NCBI RefSeq assembly: GCF_027943255.1
Contig: NC_072893.1
Span: 119,349,784-119,413,783, forward strand
Source of the DNA: Anastrepha obliqua
Taxonomy: Eukaryota; Arthropoda; Insecta; Diptera; Tephritidae
Reading direction: 5' to 3'
DNA length: 64,000 nt
Below, in pieces: positions 52,570-61,933 of this stretch. The translations under genes and the position numbers were made by a program. Under the pieces are notes generated by a model, which had not been told where the DNA came from, ran no database searches, and worked only from the letters and a program-made list of their open reading frames with translations. Within the stretch, counting starts at the first letter, position 1. Each line of letters begins with the position of its first letter.

Positions 52570-55440
52570 AATTGAAAGGAAAGGCTTCCAAAGTGATTTT
52601 GTTGTGGGCGACTAATAAAGGAAAAAAAGTCTAACAAGCAGCAATTATAAGAGTATTTTAAGCAAATAATACACGCGCGTAGGCCATCAAGCATATTCAA
52701 GCGTTTGAAAAAAGTAAAAATCATGTAAAAAGTAATTTCAAAAGTAGAATTTGAGTAATAAAGAAAGCTTGAAATGATCACTAAGTATTATCAATCATGT
52801 CAATCATATTAAAAATTGTTTTATAACTTCAAACTTTCTAAAATTAAGTCTTTTAGAGGCTTGTTGTCAATCAACCTCTTCAACCATTATAATTCATATC
52901 AATCACCTGGAAAAAATGCTTGTTGAACTTTAAATAATCGAAAATCAAACTAGAAAAATCTTGTTAGCAGAAACAGTAGAATTTAGCAAATATAGGCAAG
53001 CACGTTTGATGGTATACGTGTTCAAGCATGCGAAAGAAAATTAATTAAAAAGTAATTATAATAATTGTCAATTATTATCAGTCATGTCAATCATATTAAA
53101 TAATTGTTTTATTCGAACATCAAACTATCTAAAACTAAGTACTTTAATGGCCTTTTGTCGCTAAACTTAAACAATCATTATAGTCCATGCCAATCACTTT
53201 GAAAATAAATGCTTGAGGGAACCTTAAATAATCGAAAATTAAATTTTATTAGCACAAAAAGTGGAATTAAGCAAATATATGAAAGCCTATATATTTACCA
53301 TCAATCATATTCAAGCGTTTGAAAAAAGTGAGTTTTTAAAGTTATCTCAATAACAGAATTAGCAGCGAATGATAATAAAGCCTCTTGTCGTCGTGAATTA
53401 TTACCAATCCCGTCAATCATATTAAAAGAAGATTTCACTTGAAATCTAAATACTCTAAAATTAATCCTTGAAAGATCATTAAACTTAATCAGACATTATG
53501 AATCATATTATTGACATTGAAGAAACATTTGTTTAACTTAAATAGTCAAAAATCAAACTTCAAACATTTCATTAATATAAAAATTGAATTTTAGGCAAAT
53601 ATATGCAACCTTGTACACTATCATGCATGATTAAGCACGGTCAAGCATGTTCCAGCATTGAAAAAAAATATCTTTCTCTATTAACTTTAATAGTAGTCTC
53701 TGAAATTCATGTTATAAAGGCTTGAAACCAAAATCAATCTTCGTCATTGATGTCAATGATATGAAACAAATATTTTATTCGAGCTTTTAAAAAGTTTAAA
53801 TTCAGATTTGAAGGGCTATTTTTTTTTAACGAATAATTCTGATTTTACAATAAGTTAGTTGTTCTTGTAGCCCTAAATATATTGGTAAAGAGCTGTCAAT
53901 CATATTCAAGCATAGCTCGAACAACTTTGTTTAACTAGATTTTTAGCTATTGCATCGCTGAAATTTTGTTTACTGTAAATGCATTAATTTTATATACTAA
54001 AATGCACCGTCTACTACACTCAATCATTGTCAAGCATACTCAACCCTCTAGGCTTCTCATTAAGCTCGTGAGATTTTTAGTTATAGAGCTATTTGCATTT
54101 TTTATAGTGCTAAAATTATCTTAAATACATTTTAATCGTTTTCAAGCATGCGAAATCGTCTAATTTTCCCTTGCATCAATTATTTATTTAACCCTCAAGT
54201 TCTTTATCCGGTATATGTTCAAATGGCTCAATATATTGCTACTAACATCTTTCAATCACAGTCAAGCATGATCAAAGATGCTTCGTTTAATCAGTTTTTT
54301 TAAGTACGAGTATTAGGCTAATGCCATTGAAGTTGCAGCAAAATTTGTTTTGTAAGGTACTATATAGAAAAGCATCTTAAAGCTATTCAATCCTTATCAA
54401 GCATACACAAACAATTGATTTTCTTTATTTGGTGCGGCTGAAAGTACTGCACTATAGCTATGTTATACTATGGTGCGGCTGAAAGTACTGTGCCTGCTAG
54501 TAGTTCTAAAATCTACTTTCAAGTATTATCAATCATGTCAATCATAAGGTTTTTGTTGAAGAAATCAAAAAACCAATAAAACCTCTATTTCGAAATTATT
54601 ACAGCACCGGAAAAAAAATTTGAATGAGCTTGAAGCACAGTCAATCCAAATCAATCATTACCCCAAATATCTAAGAGGCATGTCGTTAAACTGATTTTTA
54701 TTTTGTTACGTTCCTAGCGTAGAGGAACTGATTTTTATTTTGTTACGTTTCTAGCGTAGAGAAACTGATTTTTATTTTATTACATTTCTGGTGTATAAAA
54801 AATAAATATTTTTAAAACCACTTTCAAGTATTATCCATCATGTCAATCATATGTAAGGTTGTCGTTGAAGAAAACAAAACAATGCTAAAAAAACTGTATC
54901 AAGTACTACAGCATTGGAAAAATATGATTGAATGACCTTCAAGCACAGTCAAGCCGAATCAATCATAACCGCAACCATCTAGGAAACGTGTCGTTTAATT
55001 GATTTTTATTTTTTTACGTTTCTGGTGTATAGAAACTGATTTCTATTTTGTTATGTTTCTGATACCACTTTCAAGCATTATCAATTATGTCAATCATATG
55101 GTTGCCGTTGAAGAAATAGAGCAAAGCTCAACAAAAAAGTTTATTTAGAAAATATTGCAGCACAAGAAAAAAATATTTTAATGACCTTCAAGCACAGTCA
55201 AGCCGAATCAATCATTACCGCAAATATCTAAAAGGCATGTTATTAAACTGATTCTTATTATGTTATGTTTCTGGCGTATAAAAACTGATTTTTATTTTTT
55301 TACATTTCTGGTGTATAAAAAATGAATATTTTTAAAATCACTTTAAAGCATTATCAATCATGTCAATTGAATCAATCATAACCGCAACCGTCTCCTAGAC
55401 ATGTCGTTAAACTGACTTTTATGTTGTCGTGTTTTCGGTG
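52570..55440. repeat. Degenerate satellite, ~300-bp unit
   Basis: The anchor tgtcaatcat recurs near 52799, 53086, 53412, 53752, 54537, 54842, 55089 and 55362, with spacings mostly 250-340. Each unit also contains caagcat or caagcacagtcaa, aataatcgaaaatcaaac in the left half, and tgatttttattttgttacgt in the right half. The right part (54510-55440) is much more regular than the left and has an internal ~50-bp triplication at 54690-54790. No open frames. Confidence 0.82.
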
Positions 55441-56160
55441 CCGAAAATACAAATTTTTGTAGTGAAAAGACTAAAAAAGGGTATAATAAAAATGGCAAAA
55501 GTTGAATGAAAATTCCTGCGCTATCTGCGGTCAACTCAAGCGCACATTAATTCACTACTTTGTCTAGCTATTAAACTCTATTCAACTGCTGTTGTAATCC
55601 TACTTTCCGCACAACTCCATTAATACGCTTATACCGATTTATGTGTGCGTAAGCGTGTACTTATACATATGCACATGTATAAATAAGCGTTTAAGTAGCT
55701 ACCTACTGCACTGGTGATCTACAAAGTGGCCGTATAAAAATAAAAGTATAAAAAAACTTAAGCAGCAATCCAGTTAGTATTAAAACATTTTGCAGTCATT
55801 GAAGTCATTAGAATTTTATCAACTGCTACGCACACAAACTTGCCTCATAGAGATATGCATACAGATGTACAAAGCCTTAGTTACTCTGCGAATTTGTGCT
55901 CGTTGGCGTAAGTGTGTGAGTGTGTGTGAGTGGAGCTTCTGCTGTGTGAGGCACTCGTGCGTAGATTTTGTGACTCAGCTGGCTTTTGAATTTCATACTT
56001 TTAACACTGCAGTAATACCGCGCTGATATGTGCAAGCTACACACACACACACACAAATCTGTACACATTAATACGTATTTCCTTTAGTTGTACAACTTTT
56101 CATAGAAACCTTCTACGAGTTCCTGCCTTCCCTACGCTGCACATCAATTCCTTATTTCAG
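55441..56160. other. Unassigned non-coding stretch with microsatellites
   Basis: Contains an acacacac run at 56039-56055 and tgtgtgag-rich text near 55912-55935. It ends in a pyrimidine-rich tract leading to ttatttcag at 56152-56160, a plausible splice acceptor. Confidence 0.4.
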
Positions 56161-56468
56161 GCCACCCACAATTCAGAATTTAATGCTTGGGGTTTGACAG
56201 CGAAAAACCCACTCGATGTGGTGATGGCAGCAGCAGCAGCACCAGCGATTCTTCGCTTGGCGACGCGATTACCAGCAGTGTAATATCAGGAACCACACAC
56301 TAACAACCAATATCCATGGCAAACAACAGCGACAACAATAGCAACAACAATGTCAACTTTGCAACCACAAGCAGTGCTAAGCAAGTAGCTGATAGAGTAG
56401 TTAGTGAGGAAGGAGGGGCAAGCGCTTATCGGCAACACTCAACTGAGCGTGCAAAGGAGTTGGTCTAT
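56161..56468 (+). CDS. Possible host exon with start codon (speculative)
   Basis: Bounded by ttatttcag at the left and tat|gtaagc at the right, both good splice-site matches. An ATG at 56316 (context atatccATGg) opens 51 codons to the donor: M-A-N-N-S-D-N-N-S-N-N-N-V-N-F-A, then a Glu/Ala/Arg-containing segment not of low complexity (V-A-D-R-V-V-S-E-E). In the same frame upstream a Ser-rich segment (G-S-S-S-S-T-S-D-S-S-L-G-D-A-I) ends at a TAA 33 bases before the ATG. That would make the first half 5' UTR or a diverged coding part. The Asn/Ser-rich N-terminus is common for fly regulatory proteins. No domain is recognisable, and it could be chance. Confidence 0.3.
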
Positions 56469-56904
56469 GTAAGCGCACACAAGCATATTCATACATATAT
56501 ACAGATGCAATTATTTATATTGTTATATGATTGCAAGTGCATTAGTGTGCGTGCATATAAATGGGTGTGTGTGTATGTGCGTAATATGATAGCGTGCTAA
56601 CGACATGAATGCGGAATGTCAAATGCTGCCATAGCAGAAATTTTTAGCAGCATCAAGAGACAGTGGCAGTACAGTGTGACAAAAAAGGTGAATCACACTA
56701 AATAGTAAAGCTTGACAGCTCGGTCGTTTTGTAAGCAGCACCGATCTATGCTGACGCATTGAACAGAAATAGCTACTCAGGGAAAACTGATACCCATCTT
56801 TTGCGGACTATCTGCTGCTTGTATATTACAATTTCCGATGACGCTTCCTTCGCCATTGCAGGACTAGTCCTCGTTGACATTTTGGAAAGAAAAGTGGAGA
56901 GTAT
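56469..56904. other. Unassigned non-coding stretch
   Basis: If 56161-56468 is an exon this would be intron. TG-rich text near 56563-56582. No other signal. Confidence 0.4.
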
Positions 56905-57370
56905 TTCTGAGGCTATCCGAACTTGACGATAGAGCAACCGCGTAAAGAAATTGCAGTAGCAGAAAGGCATCCTTCGATCGTCCACTGGTTAGATCGCTGG
57001 AACAGATCATCTAAAAGCAGATGGACGCATTCTTTAATACAAACCCTTGCGACAGAGTTATGGGGGAACAAACTATTCCTTTCAAGGCACAGGCTATTTA
57101 GAAAACACCGCCATAGATTTGGCCATGACAGTTCACTAAACTGCCTAACCTGCACGAAGTGGTAAAAAGATGTTGATCACATCTTGATCCAATGCCCACT
57201 CTATGATCCCAAAACTTTCAAAATCTTAAACGGAGAAAATATTGTGGATTTTATGCAGAAATCAGTTCATGATTGGAAGAAAATCTGCGCTTATGTAACA
57301 TCTATTCATAATAATCTAAGACGCGCGCAGTTTCGTAGGCGCCAGCTGTAATTAGGAGTCTTTGCGCTAA
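56905..57370 (+). pseudogene. R1-like LINE C-terminal fragment
   Basis: Reads S-R-W-T-H-S-L-I (R1-clade RWT block, about 57025-57050), then C-L-T-C-T-K-W, a stop, D-V-D-H-I-L-I-Q-C-P-L-Y. This is the C-x2-C...H...C knuckle at the end of ORF2, followed by W-K-K-I-C and R-R-A-Q-F-R-R-R-Q-L. The element is 5'-truncated; frame 56923-57165 covers most of it. The family differs from 58595-59255. Confidence 0.55.
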
Positions 57371-57429
57371 ACAGCCCAGTGAGGAAATACCTTTTTGGCA
57401 GTTCCGAGGGTAGACTAGTAGATTGTAGA

Positions 57430-58430
57430 GAGGTGTTTAGTGCGTAGGTGGAAAAAACTCAGGGATTACTCAGCAATTGCGCCACAGACTGTGGCTTAAG
57501 TGTAAACCCGAGTAAAACCGGTCTAATGCGATTCACTAAGAAAACCAAGATACCGAACTTTAAGCTCCCTAAATTAAACGGCGTTAGTTTTACGCTAACC
57601 CAACAAGCAAGATATGTACTTAGGTGTTATTCTAAATACCAAACTTAGCTGGAGGTCTAATGTAGAATAAAGGGTGTAGAATACACAGCTAATATAGCAC
57701 TTTACACGCGTAAGATAATGTTGGGTAAGAAATAGCGGCTTCAACCAAAACTAACCCATTGGCCCTATACATCCATTGTAAGATCGATACTAATATATGC
57801 GGCACTAGTCTGGTTGCCCGCTATAGCAAAGAAATACAGCAAAAGCGTACTAAGACATCTTTTACTATTAAACTTACAGATAAAAACCATCGTTACATGC
57901 AGCGCTGTGAGACTCAGAGACAAAGGAAGCTGGACAACAAGATCGTGCGGTCGCAGCAAGATTCTCTCACAGGAATCCTCACTGCTAAAAAAAAAATGAA
58001 ACTTCACAATCTCCGACCTTAACTTGAACAAAAATGTTACATTACGTTTTCCACCGAGAGCCGAATGGAGGAAATGGGAGGTTATTGGCAGATGCGACAT
58101 CGAAATCAGCATTGACGGTTCTAAGCTGAACTGTGGTGTGGGAGCTGGGCTCTATTCGGAGCCGCTAAAATTATCCAAATCAATTCGACTTTCTGACTAT
58201 GCCAACTCATTTCGGGCAGAACTATGAGCAATCTGAGAAGCATGCAAATCACTAAAGGACTAGAAAGAAATAAAATACCATTGCATACAAACTAATTTTA
58301 CAGTGGAGAGAGGAACTAGATGTGCTTGGTTATTGGCTTCAAATTACTCTGATATGAGTTCCCGACCATAGGAATGTAGTGGGTAATGAGATAGCGGATG
58401 AGCAATCCAGAAAAGGCTCGGCACTAGACG
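57430..58430 (+). pseudogene. I/LOA-type LINE, RT thumb to RNase H
   Basis: Pieces in order: C-G-L-S-V-N-P-S-K-T (the block after the RT catalytic site), F-T-L-T-Q-Q-A-R-Y, R-S-I-L-I-Y-A-A-L-V-W, I-S-I-D-G-S-K-L-N-C-G-V-G-A-G-L-Y (first RNase H Asp), S-F-R-A-E-L (Glu), and V-P-D-H-R-N-V-V-G-N-E-I-A-D-E (end of RNase H, with Asp replacing Gly in P-G-H). Multiple shifts and stops. It sits between two R1-like tails. Confidence 0.72.
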
Positions 58431-58594
58431 TAACAGTTGCGCAGACAATTGCTATCTCATTCAATTATCCGAAAGAAGGTGGAAGCAATTAACTACATAA
58501 TGCACCACAACAAGAAAAACATGACCATCGTACTACATACAGAGGACGAATTAAATGTTAGGATGTTCTCGTCCAAGCATCTCACGTATCCGAC

Positions 58595-59255
58595 ATTAAA
58601 ATTTAAACGCTCACACTATGGCAGGCAAGATGAAACTCTGAACGGTACGGTAAATGGACAGGGAGACTAATACCCGATCCAAAAAAGTGGATAGAAAGGA
58701 AGCACGGTGAGGTTAACTATTACCTCACACAGTTTTTGTCCGGACATGGGTCCTTTCGCAAGTATTTATGGCGAATGGGAAGGTCAGCTTACGAAACTGC
58801 ATATATGGAGATACTGAGTATGATGAGGCGGAGCACACCTTATTTAAATGCGAGAGGTGGAACAGCTCTGCAACAAGCTATTTTTGTGTTTACATCTGAA
58901 GAAATAATCGAGAAAATGATGATAGACGAAGAAAAAATGGAATGCCGTCGCAAATTTCGTGGAGGATGTTATCCGAAAAAAAGAAGCGTGAAATGGAAAC
59001 TTATGCTGAAGAGCATTGATCATAGGTTTCTCAAGACAGGCGACCCTGGACACGGGGTGAGTAAGTAAGTCTCCATCTTAGGGCGTTGTCTTGGCTCTCT
59101 ATCTCGAAGCAATGCGGAAGTAGTCCCGGGGTGGAGGAAAAAGTCCAAGAGAAATGGAGGGATATTTTTAGTGGAATCCCCACACACGTGCTAGCGATGG
59201 TTACTTTATGATGCGAAGGCATTTTTAACCCAACCTTACCGCCAAAAAAAAACAA
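58595..59255 (+). pseudogene. R1-clade LINE C-terminus and 3' UTR, copy 2
   Basis: Reads W-T-G-R-L-I-P-D-P-K-K-W-I-E-R-K-H-G-E-V-N-Y-Y-L-T-Q (crossing one short run), L-S-G-H-G-S-F-R-K-Y-L-W-R-M-G, then after a one-base shift near 58800 C-I-Y-G-D-T-E-Y-D-E-A-E-H-T-L-F-K-C-E-R-W. This is the classic R1-clade terminal block. A further shift precedes the stop. The 3' UTR 59075-59250 resembles that of copy 1 at 32.5 kb (gaagcaatgcggaagtagtc, ggagggatattt, gatgcgaaggcattt). Confidence 0.78.
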
Positions 59256-59264
59256 AAAAAAATC

Positions 59265-59560
59265 TCAAGTATTACTGCGATCCTTGGAAGTCACTGGAAG
59301 GTAGGGGATTATGCAGTCAGACTTAACTTTCCTTTTAATCCCATCTGCAGAAGCTGTCAGGCGGAGGGAGGGAAAGAAAGTCTTTCTCAATATATGTGTG
59401 CGACGAATTCACAGGTCTAGCTAGAGCAAGATTTCACTCTTTCAGTAAGCCTTTCTAACAGCAAGTTAATGAAATCTCAGACGCAGAGATAAAAAAAAGT
59501 TTGCTGCTATATTTAGATTTCACGAAATGGACCTAATTAAAAAAAAAACAAAGATAACAG
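59265..59560 (+). pseudogene. LINE Cys-knuckle tail
   Basis: Reads I-L-G-S-H-W-K-V-G-D-Y-A-V-R-L-N, N-P-I-C-R-S-C-Q-A-E-G-G-K-E-S-L, then in other frames S-F-S-K-P-F-L-T and E-I-S-D-A-E-I-K-K. It matches the T-G-H-x-x-x-G-x-H-A-x-R-L and C-R-S-C knuckle order after RNase H in I/LOA-type LINEs. Ends near an A-run at 59540. Confidence 0.65.
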
Positions 59561-60390
59561 TGGTAGTAAAACCGCGCTAGTCGCTAATTAGGATGATTTC
59601 CACAGAAATACTCAACCATTTCAACACAACAACAAAGTAGGTGTAGCTATGAGGCTACAAGTCACTCAAGCAGTACTCCTGACAGTTTCCTCTTCACGCG
59701 ATTCAGTTCAGAAAAAAGCACTCAATAGAGACCTCCTTTGTACACCTGTTATCTCTATACACCAATTCTAGCGAAACGCCCCACTGTACAGCAGCAGCTG
59801 GTTGTCGTAGAAATTTTACGGAAATTCGAATTTATGCACACACAGAGTTCGTGCACGGCCACTGTAAAGAAACTGTTGTTACCGCTAAACATAGTATATA
59901 AATATGTATGTTGATAGATATGCCACGTACATGCGCTTATTAAGTAGATACAGGAGCATACAAACAGACAAGTAATATCTGAAACCTAAAGGGAAATATG
60001 AGCTAGCAAACATAACGAGGAGCAAAAGTAAAATAAATTAGTTAATGGGGGACAAAGAAAAGTCAGTGCATGGCTTGAAGTACTAAAAATTTAGGTGAAA
60101 TTGAAAGTAACACAAGTAATGCTAAAAGTGGATCATAACTGTAAAATAATGGATTTATTTATTTACTTAATCATTTGTTAATTTACTCACTCACTTAAGC
60201 CAGTGAAACAGTAATTTCTTCCAGGCTATTTAATAATACATTTTAGGCTATATCGCGGCTTCTCAAGGCTTTGCCAATTGCGATCCCTTGTAGCTTAAAA
60301 AAGATATTAGTCACCTTGCCTTGCAGATACTACTACTTTTAACGCTAGGGCAATTCTGTGGAAAACAATTCAGCAAAACAATTGAAATAT
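59561..60390. other. Unassigned non-coding stretch
   Basis: AT-rich with ordinary complexity, no open frames or repeats recognised. Confidence 0.4.
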
Positions 60391-60394
60391 TATT

Positions 60395-60670
60395 TCTTAA
60401 GATTTGCAGCAGAAAATGGAGTTGGAGTGGCCACGTCCTTTGTAGACAATGCGATGACGATGAGTGGTATCGCCAAGGCAGCCGTGGAAAAAGAAGACCA
60501 TTGAACACTTGCAGGCAATTGTTTGATTTGGAAACGCGTGCCATGAATTTAATCAGGATTGTTGCTCAGATACTGGCGCAGAATAGATTTGAATCGAAGA
60601 AATTTCATTCTTTCACATAAGCCATATAAATCCATGTTTCAACCTTAGTGCAAATTAAAAAAAAAATAAT
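60395..60670 (+). pseudogene. LINE 3' tail (R-K-W-x-W-x-G-H type)
   Basis: Plus frame 60321-60620 contains R-K-W-S-W-S-G-H-V-L, then G-S-R-G-K-R-R-P-L-N-T-C-R-Q and A-Q-N-R-F-E-S. This is the DNA-binding-like post-RT tail of the LINE type seen at 49740-50430, followed by tcacataagccatataaatc and an A-rich tail near 60655. The minus frame 60311-60544 is a shadow. Confidence 0.65.
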
Positions 60671-61930
60671 AATTTTTAAAGTTCCAACAAAATTTGACGC
60701 TGTATAGTCAGAGAAAAAGTTTAAAAAAAGTCAGGTATGCAGTTTTACAGTTCAATCAATTTTTATATTATAAAGCGCAAGTTTCAAGCGGCTCAAAAGC
60801 TTAATTAATTTTTGCCAATTTTTTTGTGTATTTTTTCTCATTACTCGTATGAATGTCCGAAGTTTTATTTTATGTATATGGAAATATCACCCGACAACGT
60901 CAGGAAAACAAATTCTTAAAAATGAATGAGATTTCTGAGATACTTAAGATTTATATTACACACAATTACACAATTAATTACACAAACCATGTAGGTTTCT
61001 TGGGCCTACCGTTAGATGAGTTAGACGATGACGACCGGTGACTTCATCACTCCAGCAGTCAACTGCTACGAAAACAAAAACAACAGCAGATGCTTCCAAA
61101 AGTTGAAATATCCTTAGAAGTGTATACTCCAATCAAATGTGAATTTCTTCAAAATATATCCGAAAGGTTATGTAATGAAAGATCAGTTACTCTTCGGACG
61201 TACCTCGTATAAAATGATCTTGGATATGTTTGAAGGCAATGCATGGGAAAAATTTTGTAAGAGCTAATCTTTTCACACTCTAATGAATTTAACAAAAAAT
61301 AAAAAAACCGAGTTCTAGGATTTCTTAGAAAAGAGCAAAAGTTATGGAAAGACCAGAAAGCATTTTCTTCCATAAAATGTGGACTATTTGTGTTGAAATG
61401 CAATCGTGCGTACAACGCTTATATTCATGCAACTCTGTTTTTCCGTTTAAGCTATGTAACTCTATTACTCTGTACCACAAATATACACGGTAGGCAGGAA
61501 GCATCGATAGGTTGCACAAAAATGTCGACAAAAACTGCAAGCTGGGTTGTATTTGTTGATGATTATAGGTGCAAAATCCGTTGGAATTGAAATCCTACCT
61601 GCTCCTTTTCAAAAGTTATTCATATTTTTATATTTCATGTTGGGACAATTTGGAATAAATATCAAAAGTTATTTTCTAAATAGATATGTAAAAGTGTTGT
61701 ATACTCAATACATGGTATATAATACGTATATCAATATTATGTAGCTATATTATATATAATAGTTACGATAAATGCCGCTAGGTGGCAGAGTGCAGTCGAG
61801 TGCTTCCCGCAATAAAAAAGTACAGTTTAAACTATTAATATTAGTGTTTTCTGGCAAATGTATTTTCTAGTTTTAGAAATTCTTATATGAGAAGATTAAT
61901 TAATAATGAATAGTCAGTTGAATAGTCGGG
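60671..61930. other. Unassigned non-coding stretch
   Basis: AT-rich. Short plus frames at 60853-61041 and 61390-61744 and minus frames at 61149-61540 lack motifs. A CTCF-like word lies at 61775-61788. Confidence 0.4.
61775..61788 (+). promoter_or_regulatory. CTCF-like motif (ccgctaggtggcag)
   Basis: Matches the long-known CTCF consensus CCASYAGRKGGCRS at 13 of 14 positions (G for A at position 3). It lies 160 bp upstream of the multi-Cys gene below. Chance occurrence is possible. Confidence 0.3.
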
Positions 61931-61933
61931 TGA

